From NCBI RefSeq assembly GCF_013404075.1, contig NZ_JACBJQ010000003.1, positions 1 to 64,000 of the forward strand: a DNA stretch of 64,000 bases, given 5' to 3'. Both the position numbers and the translations under genes were made by a program. The notes beneath the pieces were generated by a model. It was given only the letters and a program-made list of their open reading frames with translations. It was not told the DNA's origin and made no database searches. Of this stretch, positions 17,472-26,046 are shown piece after piece (position 1 is the first letter of the stretch; each line of letters begins with the position of its first letter). The stretch comes from Mycolicibacterium vinylchloridicum. Lineage in GTDB: Bacteria > Actinomycetota > Actinomycetes > Mycobacteriales > Mycobacteriaceae.

Positions 17472-18521
17472 TCAGACCGCGCCGACCACGAAGTCCCACA
17501 CGTCGCTGTCGGATGCCAGCGCCATCCGGCCCAGTTTCCTTGCGTGCCAGGCGGTGTCGCCGAACTCGTCGATCCAGGCGCGGGCCCGCATGGTCGCCAG
17601 CCACAGCCGGTGCTCGACCGTCACGCCGATTGCACCGTGCAGTTGGTGGGCGGCGGTGACGACGCTCGGTACGACGCGGCCGAGCGCCACCTTGGCCACT
17701 GTGACGGCGTAATCGGCTTGGGCGCTCTCGAATCCGTGGCCGGCGACGGCGGCGACGGCGAGTTCGGCGGCCGCCCTGGCGCGTTCCACCTCACCGGCCA
17801 TCGAGGCGAGCGTGTGTTGCACGGCCTGGAAAGCGCTGAGCGGACGGCCGAACTGCTCACGCTCCCTGGTGTGTGCCACCGAGAACTCAACGGCCGCGTC
17901 CAGTGCGCCCAGCGACTGCACGCACCGGGCCCAGGCGCCCCGGCGTAGCAGTTCGTCGGCCGCGCCGCCGACGGTGATTGATGTCTCGGCGCCGACGGTG
18001 ATCGTGTCGCGCGGCTCGCCACCGATGTTGTGCCCGTTTGCGATTGCCGCGGGCTGGGTGATCGCGACGTGAAGGTCCGGTCCGGCGCGGAGCGCCAGCA
18101 CCACCGCAGCCGCGCCTCCGGCGTAGGGCACACCCGTGATCGTCGTCGCCCCCGCATCGCCGACGGCGATCGTCAGCGGACCCTCGCCGGGCACCTCGAG
18201 TCCAGCCCTGGCAGCCAGCCAGCCGGCCAGCGCATCGGTCTCCGCCAGCGGAACCGAGACGGCATGGCGGGCCAGCGCCCGCAGGACAACGGCCAATTCG
18301 GCTGGGCCACCACCGGATTCGGGGTCACTCGTCAGACGGGTAAGGCCGGCGTCCTGCAAGTGGCGCCAGGCCGTCGCGTCGAAATCGTCGGGCAGGCCGC
18401 GGTGGCCGATCCGTTCGTCGAAAGACCGCGCACCGATGTCCTCGGCCAACTGCCGCAGCTCGGCGAAATCGTCTGTGCCGCCGACTGGTCCGAAGACCCC
18501 TCCGGTCAATGCGCGGGTCAC
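17472..18521 (-). CDS. Acyl-CoA dehydrogenase, FadE family (partner subunit, second pair)
   Basis: A 349-aa dehydrogenase subunit ending with the block HQLHGAIGVTVEHRLWLATM. GTG 18521 overlaps the stop of the upstream dehydrogenase in a GTGA, the same 4-bp arrangement as the 179-2448 pair. The N-terminal half is poor in recognisable motifs, alanine-rich, and slightly shorter than usual. With the neighbour at 18518-19678 it probably forms a heteromeric dehydrogenase of the steroid or branched-acyl type. Third and last gene after the thioesterase and first dehydrogenase. Confidence 0.85.
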   Translation of the reverse strand: MTRALTGGVFGPVGGTDDFAELRQLAEDIGARSFDERIGHRGLPDDFDATAWRHLQDAGLTRLTSDPESGGGPAELAVVLRALARHAVSVPLAETDALAGWLAARAGLEVPGEGPLTIAVGDAGATTITGVPYAGGAAAVVLALRAGPDLHVAITQPAAIANGHNIGGEPRDTITVGAETSITVGGAADELLRRGAWARCVQSLGALDAAVEFSVAHTREREQFGRPLSAFQAVQHTLASMAGEVERARAAAELAVAAVAGHGFESAQADYAVTVAKVALGRVVPSVVTAAHQLHGAIGVTVEHRLWLATMRARAWIDEFGDTAWHARKLGRMALASDSDVWDFVVGAV

Positions 18522-19678
18522 CTCAACCCCATTCCCCGGGCCACCACACCGCGCAATACCTCGTTGGTTCCGCCGCGCAGCGTGAACAGTGGTGAATGCA
18601 GCCGCGCGACATCCAGCAGTGCGGCCACCTGCTCGCGCCCAGGGCCTTCGCCGGCATAGGAGAAGAGGTCCGCGGCCAGGTCCACCGACTCCTGCTCGAA
18701 ACGGGTGCCCAGATCCTTCACCAGCGCCGCCTCGTTCACCGGCGACTGCCCGGCAGCCAGCGCCCTGGCCACCGACACCGACAGCTGCCGCAGCGAGATG
18801 ACCCTGGCCAGCAAGTCTCCGACGGCCGCGGCGGCATGGTCGTCGAGATCGTCCTGGGTGGCCAGGAGCCGCACCAGCGCAGTCAGCAGCGGAGCGGTGG
18901 ACAGAATGCGTTCGGGGCCACTGCGTTCGAACGACAGCTCGGCTGTGACCTGGTGCCAGCCGGCACCGATCTCGCCCAGGACGTTGGCGTCCTCGACGAA
19001 CACCTCGTCGAAGGTCACCTCGTTGAAGTGATGTTCGCCGGACATCATCACGATGGGGCTGATGCTGATGCCAGGTAGGTCCGTTGGGACGATGAACTGG
19101 CTGAACCCGGCATGACGGCGCTGCGGATCGACCGGGCTGGTGCGGGCCAGCACCACGATCTGATGGGCCAGGTGTGCACCGCTCGTCCACACCTTGGTGC
19201 CCGAGAGCTTCCAGCCGCCGTCGGTCTGGGTTGCCTTGGCAGCGGATGCGGCAAGGTCCGAACCGGCCTGCGGCTCACTCATGCCGATCGCCGAAAAGTA
19301 TCGGCCTGCAGCAATTCTGGGCAGCAGCCGCTGCCGCTGGTCCTCGGAGCCGTACGCCAGCAGGCCGGGGGCGACCTGGCGGTCGGCGATCCAATGCGCG
19401 GCCACCGGCGCTCCCGCCGCCAGCAGCTCCTCGGTCACCACGTAGCGGTGCAAATGGCCAAGACCCTGCCCGCCGTACTCCCGGGGAATGGTCAGGCCGA
19501 GGAATCCGGCGTCACCGAGCCGTGCGCTGAATTCCTCGTCCCAGCTGGACAACCACGCGTCAACGCTGGGCTGCCAACCGAATTCGTCACGATCGGCAGA
19601 CAGGAAGGTGCGAACCGAGGCGCGCAGTGCGGCCAGCTCCGGCTCGTTGGCGCACAGCGCCGCGAAGTCGACGGTCAT
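18518..19678 (-). CDS. Acyl-CoA dehydrogenase, FadE family (second pair)
   Basis: A 386-aa acyl-CoA dehydrogenase with the flavin motif IGMSEPQAGSDLAA, the VWTSGAHLAHQIVV block and a C-terminal RGGTNEVLRGVVARGMGL. ATG 19678 overlaps the thioesterase stop in ATGA, so thioesterase, dehydrogenase and partner are translationally coupled. It is full length. Substrate unknown; heterotetramer formation with the downstream gene is inferred from the overlapping arrangement. Confidence 0.87.
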   Translation of the reverse strand: MTVDFAALCANEPELAALRASVRTFLSADRDEFGWQPSVDAWLSSWDEEFSARLGDAGFLGLTIPREYGGQGLGHLHRYVVTEELLAAGAPVAAHWIADRQVAPGLLAYGSEDQRQRLLPRIAAGRYFSAIGMSEPQAGSDLAASAAKATQTDGGWKLSGTKVWTSGAHLAHQIVVLARTSPVDPQRRHAGFSQFIVPTDLPGISISPIVMMSGEHHFNEVTFDEVFVEDANVLGEIGAGWHQVTAELSFERSGPERILSTAPLLTALVRLLATQDDLDDHAAAAVGDLLARVISLRQLSVSVARALAAGQSPVNEAALVKDLGTRFEQESVDLAADLFSYAGEGPGREQVAALLDVARLHSPLFTLRGGTNEVLRGVVARGMGLR

Positions 19679-20505
19679 CGGTACCCGGTCACCCGCGCGA
19701 CGATCGCCACCTTGCCGTCGTCGCCGACCGCCTGCGCATCCCCGATCGCGGAGTTCCGCCCGATTCGCAACGCGGTTCCCTCGTAACGGGATTGGGCACC
19801 GGCGAAGAACGGTCGCAGGAAGTTGACCCGGATCGAGGCGGTGCGCAGCGGTTCGGCCTGCTCGTGGTTGATCGCCGCCGAGGCGACGAGTTCCAGCCCG
19901 GCGCTGCTGACGCCGCCGTGCACGATGCCGATCAGGTTGTTGATGATCGAATCCGGTCGCTGCGCCAACCGGTAGGTGCCGTCCTCGACCGGCAGCGGTT
20001 GGCCCGACATCAGGTCGGCCAGCGAGGTCTCCGGCGTGCGGATCAACGGGTCGGGCCCGCGCTGGATGGGCCCGTCGGGGCCGCCTGCGATCGCGACTGT
20101 TCGCACGGTGCCCCCGCCGATCGTGCTGCCGCGGTGGCTGAGCGTGCAGATGGCCAGCAGTGTCGCGCCGTGCGGGCCGAGCGGGCGGCTGCTGGCGACC
20201 ACGGGTTCGTCAGGTGCGGCTATCAGGCTGTCGATGCCGTCGGGGCTGAGTTCGACGGTGAGCTCGCTGGACACCGTCCACTGCCCCGAGCCGCGGCGGT
20301 AGAAGTTGGCCCGGCCACCCACGTCATCGACCAGGATGGCCAGCGGCCCGACCGTCGGCATCCCGGTGAACGGGTTGACCAAGTGGCCGACCGGCATCGA
20401 GGCGACCACGGTGAACTCGGTGAAGTTCTCATCGAGGGTCTGGATGCCGAAGCGGGTGATGACACTTTCCGGGGTCTCCGGATCCTGCCCAGGGGTTGTC
20501 GTCAC
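19675..20505 (-). CDS. Double-hotdog thioesterase (PaaI/4HBT-like)
   Basis: Probable acyl-CoA thioesterase, 276 aa, made of two hotdog domains: the first with HLVNPFTGMPTVGPLAILVD, the second with LIGIVHGGVSSAGLELVAS, the usual PaaI-type HGG helix. It leads the operon with the dehydrogenase pair and could recycle CoA from dead-end intermediates. The start is uncertain: GTG 20505 (VTTTPGQDPE) leaves 62 bp for a divergent promoter; ATG 20556 leaves only 11 bp before the gene at 20568. Confidence 0.78.
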   Translation of the reverse strand: MTTTPGQDPETPESVITRFGIQTLDENFTEFTVVASMPVGHLVNPFTGMPTVGPLAILVDDVGGRANFYRRGSGQWTVSSELTVELSPDGIDSLIAAPDEPVVASSRPLGPHGATLLAICTLSHRGSTIGGGTVRTVAIAGGPDGPIQRGPDPLIRTPETSLADLMSGQPLPVEDGTYRLAQRPDSIINNLIGIVHGGVSSAGLELVASAAINHEQAEPLRTASIRVNFLRPFFAGAQSRYEGTALRIGRNSAIGDAQAVGDDGKVAIVARVTGYR

Positions 20506-20567
20506 GCTGTGTATTCCAACATCAGCGGTTCCGGTGCTGTCGGACGGGCCGACCATAATCGGCCGAC

Positions 20568-21092
20568 ATGGCCACCGTGTACTTCACCGCGTCCAGTCTG
20601 GACGGTTTCATCGTCGACGACGCCAACAGCCTGGACTGGCTGACCTCCCGCGCGATCGACGTCCACGGCCCGTTCGGCTATGAGGCGTTCATCGCGGGAG
20701 TCGGTGCCTTGGTGATGGGGTCGGCGACCTACGAGTGGCTGCTGGCCAATACGCCGGGGGAGTGGATGTACAGCCAGCCGACCTGGGTGCTGACCCACCG
20801 TCCGCAGATCATCGCCGAGGGCCATCCGGTTCTCGCGTTCAGCGGCACGGTCTGCGACCTTCACCCCAGGCTGGTCGACGCCGCCGGCGAGCGCGACGTG
20901 TGGGTGGTCGGTGGCGGGGACGTCGGCGCACAGTTCGTCGCGGCCGGGCTGGTCGACGAGTTGGTCGTGTCGTATGCGCCGTGCAGCCTGGGGGTGGGCG
21001 CGCCGGTTCTGCCGATACGTTCGGAGTGGGCCTTGGCCGAAACCGGCGTCAACGGTGATTTTGTCTGTGCGCGTTGGCAATTCAGGAGCTGA
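20568..21092 (+). CDS. Dihydrofolate reductase-like protein (RibD C-terminal domain family)
   Basis: Small NADPH-binding reductase fold, 174 aa: VYFTASSLDGFIVDD at the N-terminus, VMGSATYEWLL, and the nucleotide-binding DVWVVGGGDVGAQFVAAG. Family members are paralogues of DHFR and RibD with mostly unknown substrates; some confer antifolate resistance when overproduced. ATG 20568 is the only sensible start. It overlaps the convergent TetR gene by 11 bp and is divergent from the thioesterase. Confidence 0.85.
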   Translation: MATVYFTASSLDGFIVDDANSLDWLTSRAIDVHGPFGYEAFIAGVGALVMGSATYEWLLANTPGEWMYSQPTWVLTHRPQIIAEGHPVLAFSGTVCDLHPRLVDAAGERDVWVVGGGDVGAQFVAAGLVDELVVSYAPCSLGVGAPVLPIRSEWALAETGVNGDFVCARWQFRS

Positions 21093-21714
21093 TCGTCGGC
21101 ACGCCGAACTTCGTCACGAATTCTTTCGCCTTGATCAGGAATTCCAGTTGGGCGGTGACGTCGTGCAGAGGCTGCAAGCTGCGCACCGAGCGGCACAGCA
21201 CCACCGCGCCCTCCATCGCGGCCAGGGTGGTGTCGGCCAGTGCGCTGGCCTCGGCGGCCTCGAAGCCGTCCCGCAGGTAGGACTCTTTGGCGGCGTCTCG
21301 CCAGCGGCTGAAGATCTCCGCGGCCACCGAGGTCAGCTGCTGCTCGTCCTCTCCGGAGCCGACCGCGGCCGCCAGTACCGGGCAGCCGGCGGTGTAATCG
21401 CTTGTGAGGAGGGCATTTTCCCAGAGCTGGACGAAGCGGCGAAGCAGGACGGTGGTGCTTTCCCTGGCGGCTTCGGCGAGGCTGGCGCTGATCTCGTGCC
21501 CGGCGTAGTCCAGCGCCTCACGCAGGATCTGGCTGCGCCCTTCGGGAAAGTGGTGATAGACCGAGCCGCGAGGCGCTCCGCTGCGCGCCAGCACCTCGTC
21601 GATGGTCACTCCGGCGGCGCCGCGTTCGCGCAACACCTCGGCGGCACTCACCAGCATCTTCGTGCGGGTGGAGCCTCGGGCTCGGCGGGCGGTACCGGTT
21701 GGCGTCTGGGTCAT
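21082..21714 (-). CDS. TetR-family transcriptional regulator
   Basis: A 210-aa repressor with an N-terminal helix-turn-helix (DEVLARSGAPRGSVYHHFPEG, residues about 40-60) and a C-terminal ligand-binding domain. It is translated right after a 45-codon ORF: the ORF's TGA (21717-21715) abuts the ATG (21714). The leftward promoter region and the divergent fadE5-like gene share the 262-bp space 21853-22114, which has several dyads, so autoregulation and control of 22115-24468 are likely. The ligand may be an acyl-CoA, by context only. Confidence 0.88.
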   Translation of the reverse strand: MTQTPTGTARRARGSTRTKMLVSAAEVLRERGAAGVTIDEVLARSGAPRGSVYHHFPEGRSQILREALDYAGHEISASLAEAARESTTVLLRRFVQLWENALLTSDYTAGCPVLAAAVGSGEDEQQLTSVAAEIFSRWRDAAKESYLRDGFEAAEASALADTTLAAMEGAVVLCRSVRSLQPLHDVTAQLEFLIKAKEFVTKFGVPTISS

Positions 21715-21852
21715 TCAGGCGGCGGGGGTTTCACGGAAGTGGCTACCCCGCCACGCCAGCGCACGAGCGCCCCGACCGAACAGCTGCCGGCGCTTGTCAG
21801 GCACGTGACGCGTGAACCGGTGGCCGGCGATGTTCAGCTCGATCAGCCACAT
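21715..21852 (-). CDS. 45-aa unrecognised small protein upstream of tetR
   Basis: An ATG at 21852, preceded by GAGGAGAG with 5 nt spacing, opens 45 codons and stops at TGA directly abutting the tetR ATG. The protein is basic: it begins MWLIELNIAGHRFTRHV, continues PDKRRQLFGRGARAL and ends RETPAA. No signal peptide, cysteine or membrane helix. The good ribosome site, end-to-end coupling to tetR and codon choice rich in G/C at third positions support a real gene. It could be a translated leader, a small regulator or a partner of the FadE. Function unknown. Confidence 0.65.
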   Translation of the reverse strand: MWLIELNIAGHRFTRHVPDKRRQLFGRGARALAWRGSHFRETPAA

Positions 21853-21889
21853 TTTTCTCTCCTCGCGGGGCAGGTCGCTAGACCAACTC

Positions 21890-21912
21890 CATAACTATGA
21901 TTATGACCATAA
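21890..21912. promoter_or_regulatory. Tandem dyads overlapping the tetR operon promoter
   Basis: CATA-ac-TATG (21890-21899) is followed after one base by TTATG-ac-CATAA (21901-21912). Read on the minus strand this AT-rich stretch contains CATAAT, a fair -10 for the small ORF/tetR transcript, about 50 bp before its ATG. Likely operator of the adjacent TetR protein. Confidence 0.5.
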
Positions 21913-22013
21913 GATTAGAACGCTCTTAACGCAACCTCTGGGTTGACGTGAGGGTTAACGGCTGGAAAACAGTGGTGCTCAACCGGGCCCCGACCGAGCG
22001 ATCCTGGCATTTG

Positions 22014-22029
22014 TATGATCCACATCATA
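22014..22029. promoter_or_regulatory. Dyad upstream of the fadE5-like gene
   Basis: TATGAT-ccac-ATCATA is a perfect 6-bp inverted repeat 85 bp before the ATG at 22115. The half-site TATGAT also occurs at 21896-21901 in the tetR promoter dyads, so one regulator may bind both sides of the divergent region. Confidence 0.45.
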
Positions 22030-22114
22030 TTTCTGGCAGCGGGTGGATCACGCTGATCAGGCCAGCTGAACGGACTAGGCTCGGCTGCGTCGGCGACTGA
22101 GAAGGACGCATTCG

Positions 22115-23944
22115 ATGAGCCATTACAAAAGCAACGTCCGCGACCTCGAATTCAATCTCTTCGAGCTGCTCGATCTGGAGAAAGCCCTCGGCGACTATCC
22201 CGATCTCGACGGCGACTCGGTGCGCGAGATGCTGGCCGAGGCGGCCCGACTGGCCGAAGGGCCGGTTGCCGAGTCGTTCGCCGAGACCGACCGGCATCCG
22301 CCGACCTTCGACCCCGACACCCATGTGGTGTCGCTGCCCGAGCCGTTCACGAAGTCGATGCGGGCCTGGCAGCAGGGCGAGTGGTTCCGCATCGGGCTTT
22401 CCGAGGAGGTCGGCGGCGTGCCGGCCCCCGCGATGGTCACCTGGGCGATCGACGAGCTGGTGCTTGGGGCCAACCCGGCGGTCTTCATGTACATGGCCGG
22501 ACCGATCATGGCCAACATCCTGTTCCACATCGGCACTGAGCAGCAGAAGCACTGGGCGACGCTGGCCGCCGAACGCAACTGGTGCGCCACGATGGTGCTG
22601 ACCGAGCCGGATGCCGGCTCCGACGTGGGCGCCGGGCGAACGAAGGCGATCGACGCCGGCGACGGCACCTGGCATATCGAGGGCGTGAAGCGGTTCATCA
22701 CCAACGGTGACGCCGGCGACTACTTCGAGAACATCCTGCACCTCGTGCTGGCCCGACCGGAGGGTGCCGGCCCGGGCACCAAGGGGCTCAGTCTCTTCGT
22801 GGTCCCGAAGTTCCTGCTCGATCCCGAGACCGGTGCGCCCGGCGATCGCAACGGCGTCTATGTCACCAATCTCGAGCACAAGATGGGCCTGAAGGCGTCG
22901 GCGACCACCGAACTCAGCCTGGGACTGCATGGAAAGCCTGCGATCGGCTGGCTGGTGGGCGACGTCCACAACGGTATCGCGCAAATGTTCAAGGTCATCG
23001 AATACGCCCGGATGTTCGTGGGTACCAAGGCGATTGCCACGCTGTCGACCGGCTACCTCAACGCACTGGAGTACGCCAAGACCCGGGTGCAGGGCGCCGA
23101 CATGACGCAGATGACCGACAAGACCGCACCGCGGGTGACGATCATCCACCACCCCGACGTGCGCCGCGCCCTGATGACGCAGAAGGCCTATGCCGAAGGT
23201 CTGCGTGCGCTGTACCTCTACACCGCTGCACATCAGGATCCCGCTGTGGCACAGGTGGTTTCGGGCGCGGACGCATCGATGGCCGAGCGGGTCAACGATC
23301 TGCTGTTGCCCATCGTGAAGGGTGTCGGATCCGAACGCGCCTACCAAACCCTGACCGAGTCGCTGCAGACGTTCGGCGGTTCGGGCTTCCTGCAGGACTA
23401 TCCGATCGAGCAGTACATCCGCGACGCCAAGATCGACTCGCTCTACGAAGGCACCACCGCCATTCAGGCCCAGGACTTCTTCTTCCGCAAGATCGCCCGT
23501 GACCAGGGCGGCGCGCTGGCGCACGTCGTCACCCAGATCGAGAAGTTCATCGACAGCCCCGACGCCCGTCCCGAGCTGGCCCCCGCCCGCGCAGCACTGG
23601 CCGACGCGCTGGACAATGTGCGTGCCGTCGCGACCGTGATGACCGGTTATCTCCTCGGCGCCCAGGACAATGCGCGCGATTTGTACCGGGTCGGACTGGA
23701 ATCGGTGGGCTTTCTGCTGGCCGTCGGCGACCTGCTGATCGGCTGGTTCCTGTTGCGGCAGGCCGAGATTGCGCTGCACACGCTGGACGGCGACCCCGAT
23801 CCGCGGGAGGAGGCCTTCTACCGCGGCAAGGTTGCGGTGGCGAACTTCTTCGCAGCCAACATGCTGCCCCGGCTGGCCGCCGAGCGAAAGATCGCCGAGT
23901 CGATCGACCTGACGATCATGGACCTGAGCGAAGAGGCGTTTTAG
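22115..23944 (+). CDS. Large acyl-CoA dehydrogenase, FadE5 paralogue
   Basis: A 609-aa acyl-CoA dehydrogenase of the long FadE5 subgroup, about 200 residues longer than ordinary FadEs because of a C-terminal extension. Same opening as FadE5 ([10 protein letters not shown]), flavin motif [24 protein letters not shown], and [17 protein letters not shown] then [18 protein letters not shown], where the E of YEGT is the expected catalytic base. It introduces the 2,3 double bond in acyl-CoAs; FadE5 itself is known to take a broad chain-length range. Followed by an R-hydratase after 65 nt, divergent from the TetR unit. True FadE5 lies at 47643-49478. Confidence 0.9.
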   Translation: MSHYKSNVRDLEFNLFELLDLEKALGDYPDLDGDSVREMLAEAARLAEGPVAESFAETDRHPPTFDPDTHVVSLPEPFTKSMRAWQQGEWFRIGLSEEVGGVPAPAMVTWAIDELVLGANPAVFMYMAGPIMANILFHIGTEQQKHWATLAAERNWCATMVLTEPDAGSDVGAGRTKAIDAGDGTWHIEGVKRFITNGDAGDYFENILHLVLARPEGAGPGTKGLSLFVVPKFLLDPETGAPGDRNGVYVTNLEHKMGLKASATTELSLGLHGKPAIGWLVGDVHNGIAQMFKVIEYARMFVGTKAIATLSTGYLNALEYAKTRVQGADMTQMTDKTAPRVTIIHHPDVRRALMTQKAYAEGLRALYLYTAAHQDPAVAQVVSGADASMAERVNDLLLPIVKGVGSERAYQTLTESLQTFGGSGFLQDYPIEQYIRDAKIDSLYEGTTAIQAQDFFFRKIARDQGGALAHVVTQIEKFIDSPDARPELAPARAALADALDNVRAVATVMTGYLLGAQDNARDLYRVGLESVGFLLAVGDLLIGWFLLRQAEIALHTLDGDPDPREEAFYRGKVAVANFFAANMLPRLAAERKIAESIDLTIMDLSEEAF

Positions 23945-23972
23945 GCGTCGGTCAAGATGGCGGGGTAACCGG

Positions 23973-23989
23973 TCTGAATTGAATTCAGA
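23973..23989. promoter_or_regulatory. 17-bp inverted repeat upstream of the hydratase gene
   Basis: TCTGAATT-g-AATTCAGA is a perfect 8-bp dyad, AT-rich against the background, 20 bp before the ATG at 24010 and followed by AAGGAAGAG. It may be an operator for an internal promoter or part of an mRNA hairpin; it has no T-tract, so it is not a normal terminator. Confidence 0.45.
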
Positions 23990-24009
23990 ATTGAAAAGGA
24001 AGAGACCCC

Positions 24010-24468
24010 ATGAAGGTGATCACGTCCATCGACGATGCGGCGTCCGCGGTCGGCCAGGAACTCGGCGTCAGCGACTGGCTGCTGATCGACCAGAAGCGCA
24101 TCAACGACTTCGCCGACGCCACGGGCGACCATCAGTGGATCCACGTCGACGTCGAGAAGGCCAAGGCCGAAAGCCCCTATGGCGCACCGATTGCCCACGG
24201 TTTCCTCACCCTGTCGCTGGTTCCCGCGCTGTCCAAGGACAACTTCCGCGTCGAGAACGCGAAGATGGCCATCAACTACGGGCTGAACAAGGTCCGGTTC
24301 GTGGCGGCGGTGCCGGTGGACAGCAGCATCCGGGTGCGTTCCGAGCTTGTCGGCGCCGACAAGGTCGACGACAACACCGTCAACATGACCGTCAAGCACA
24401 CCATCGAGATCGACGGTGTCGACAAGCCGGCCGCGGTGGCCGAGATGATCGTCCGCGCGATCTTCTGA
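24010..24468 (+). CDS. htdZ: MaoC-like (R)-specific enoyl-CoA hydratase HtdZ
   Basis: Single-hotdog R-specific enoyl hydratase (152 aa). The hydratase-2 motif is GDHQWIHVD (D-x4-H, catalytic Asp and His at about residues 40 and 45), followed by GAPIAHGFLTLSLVP. Length and sequence match the HtdZ/Rv0130 family, which makes 3R-hydroxyacyl-CoA. With the FadE upstream it would form a dehydrogenation-hydration pair. A good SD (AAGGAAGAG) precedes the ATG, and a bidirectional terminator follows at 24481. Confidence 0.88.
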   Translation: MKVITSIDDAASAVGQELGVSDWLLIDQKRINDFADATGDHQWIHVDVEKAKAESPYGAPIAHGFLTLSLVPALSKDNFRVENAKMAINYGLNKVRFVAAVPVDSSIRVRSELVGADKVDDNTVNMTVKHTIEIDGVDKPAAVAEMIVRAIF

Positions 24469-24480
24469 CGCCTCGACCCG

Positions 24481-24519
24481 GAAAAAGCCCCGACACGCTC
24501 GCGCGTGCGGGGCTTTTTC
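24481..24519. terminator. Bidirectional intrinsic terminator
   Basis: Perfect outer arms GAAAAAGCCCCG (24481-24492) and CGGGGCTTTTTC (24508-24519), with an inner CACGC-tcgc-GCGTG stem and a single bulged A. Flanked by A5 on one side and T5 on the other, it can end both the hydratase (+) and the convergent aldehyde dehydrogenase (-). Confidence 0.9.
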
Positions 24520-24528
24520 GGCGGTCGC

Positions 24529-26010
24529 CTATTCCGGCGTGTAGCCGAACGGCAGCAGCACACTCTTGGCCTGCGTGTACGGCTCGATGCCCTCGGGTCC
24601 GTTCTCACGGCCGATACCCGAGTTCTTGTAGCCGCCGAACGGCGCACCCGGATCGAAGGCGTACATGTTGACCGCGTAGGTGCCGGTGCGGATCTGCGCG
24701 GCGATCTTCATGGCCTTGTCGTTGTCGGTGGTGAACACCGAGCCGGCCAGGCCGTAGGCCGAGTCGTTGGCGATCCGCACCGCATCCTCTTCGGTGTCAT
24801 AAGGAATCACCGACAGCACCGGTCCGAAGATCTCCTCCTGCGCGATGGTCATCGAGTTGTCGACGTCGGCGAACACCGTCGGCTGCACGAACCAGCCGTT
24901 GTCGAGCCCTTCGGGACGCCCGCCGCCGGTGACCAGCCGGGCACCTTCCTCGACGCCCTTCTTGATGTAGGCCTCGACACGCTCGCGCTGCTTCTCGCTG
25001 ATCAGCGATCCGATCATGGCGCCGGCGTCGTCGGGCAGCCCGACCGGCATGGCCGCCGCTGCGGCGGAGACCTTCTCGACGACCTCGTCGTAGCGCGAAC
25101 GGGGAGCCAGAATCCGGGTCTGCGCCACGCAGGCCTGTCCGGTGTTCATCAGACCTGAGAACACCAGCATCGGCAGGGTGGAATCCAGGTCGGCGTCCTC
25201 GAGAATGATGGCTGCCGACTTGCCGCCCAGCTCCAGCGTGCACGGCTTGAGCCGCTCGGCGGCGATCTTGGCGATCTCCTTGCCGACCGCACTGGACCCG
25301 GTGAACGTGTACTTGTCGATCTCAGGGTTGGCGGTCAGCGCACGACCGGTCTCCGGCCCACCGGGGACCACCGACAGCACGCCCTCGGGCAGCCCGGCCT
25401 CGGCGAAGATATCGGCCATCGCGAACAGCGACAGCGGGGTCTCTGCGGCGGGCTTGACGACGATCGTGCAGCCGGCGAGCAGCGCGGGGCCCAGCTTGTT
25501 GGCAGCCAGGAAGAACGGCACGTTCCATGCGGTGACGGCGGCGACGACACCGATCGGCTCGCGCAGCACCATCGTCTGTCCGTAGGCGCCGTCGCGGAAG
25601 TCGCGCCAGGTGAACTTGTCGGCGGCACCGGCGAAGAACTGGAACGACGAGATCGCGGCGCCGTACTGCATCATGTCGACGATCGTCGGCGGCTGGCCGG
25701 TCTCGGCGGCCAGCAGGAACTTCAGTTCCTCGGCACGCTCTTCGAGGATCTTCACGGCGCGGCCCAGGATTTCGGCGCGATCGGCGGGCGACATGTGTGG
25801 CCAGGGGCCTTCGTCGAAGGCTTTGCGGGCGGCGGCGCAGGCGGCGTCGACGTCGGCTTTGGCCGCCAGCGGCACCTTGCCGACCAGTTCGCCGGTGGCC
25901 GGGGAGTGCACCTCGATCACGTCCGACGTGGAGGGCTCGACCCACTTGCCGCCGATGAACAGCTTGTCCCATTCGGTTTTGAACGCGGTGCTCTGTGTCA
26001 TGACCGTCAC
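24529..26010 (-). CDS. Aldehyde dehydrogenase (Rv0223c type)
   Basis: NAD(P)-dependent aldehyde dehydrogenase, 493 aa, oxidising an aldehyde to its acid. Motifs in order: NVPFFLAANKLGPAL, FTGSSAVGKEIAK (cofactor), LELGGKSAAIILEDADL (general base E), NTGQACVAQTRIL (catalytic Cys) and EEIFGPVLSVIPY. Order with the methyltransferase and glycosyltransferase matches Rv0223c-Rv0225. GTG 26010 is taken as start; ATG 26001 is an alternative. A KstR-like box lies 23-36 bp upstream, overlapping a probable -10 (TAGTTT on the minus strand), so it may belong to the sterol regulon. Confidence 0.92.
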   Translation of the reverse strand: MTVMTQSTAFKTEWDKLFIGGKWVEPSTSDVIEVHSPATGELVGKVPLAAKADVDAACAAARKAFDEGPWPHMSPADRAEILGRAVKILEERAEELKFLLAAETGQPPTIVDMMQYGAAISSFQFFAGAADKFTWRDFRDGAYGQTMVLREPIGVVAAVTAWNVPFFLAANKLGPALLAGCTIVVKPAAETPLSLFAMADIFAEAGLPEGVLSVVPGGPETGRALTANPEIDKYTFTGSSAVGKEIAKIAAERLKPCTLELGGKSAAIILEDADLDSTLPMLVFSGLMNTGQACVAQTRILAPRSRYDEVVEKVSAAAAAMPVGLPDDAGAMIGSLISEKQRERVEAYIKKGVEEGARLVTGGGRPEGLDNGWFVQPTVFADVDNSMTIAQEEIFGPVLSVIPYDTEEDAVRIANDSAYGLAGSVFTTDNDKAMKIAAQIRTGTYAVNMYAFDPGAPFGGYKNSGIGRENGPEGIEPYTQAKSVLLPFGYTPE

Positions 26011-26032
26011 ATTACCTACTGAAGACAGAAAC

Positions 26033-26046
26033 TAGAACCTGTTCAT
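26033..26046. promoter_or_regulatory. KstR-like operator of the aldehyde dehydrogenase gene
   Basis: TAGAACCTGTTCAT contains GAAC-ct-GTTC. On the minus strand it reads GAACAGGTTCTAGTTT, sharing GTTCTAGTTT with the box at 16614-16629 in the same orientation relative to the core. It overlaps the last codon region of the methyltransferase gene and the presumed -10/-35 of the aldehyde dehydrogenase gene. Confidence 0.6.

Noticed and set aside
22025..23779. 584-codon minus-strand frame opposite the FadE5 paralogue; similar long frames opposite fadE5 (48063-49544) and mmpL10 (62727-63998)
   Set aside because: Same codon-bias shadow; low-complexity composition and no motif.
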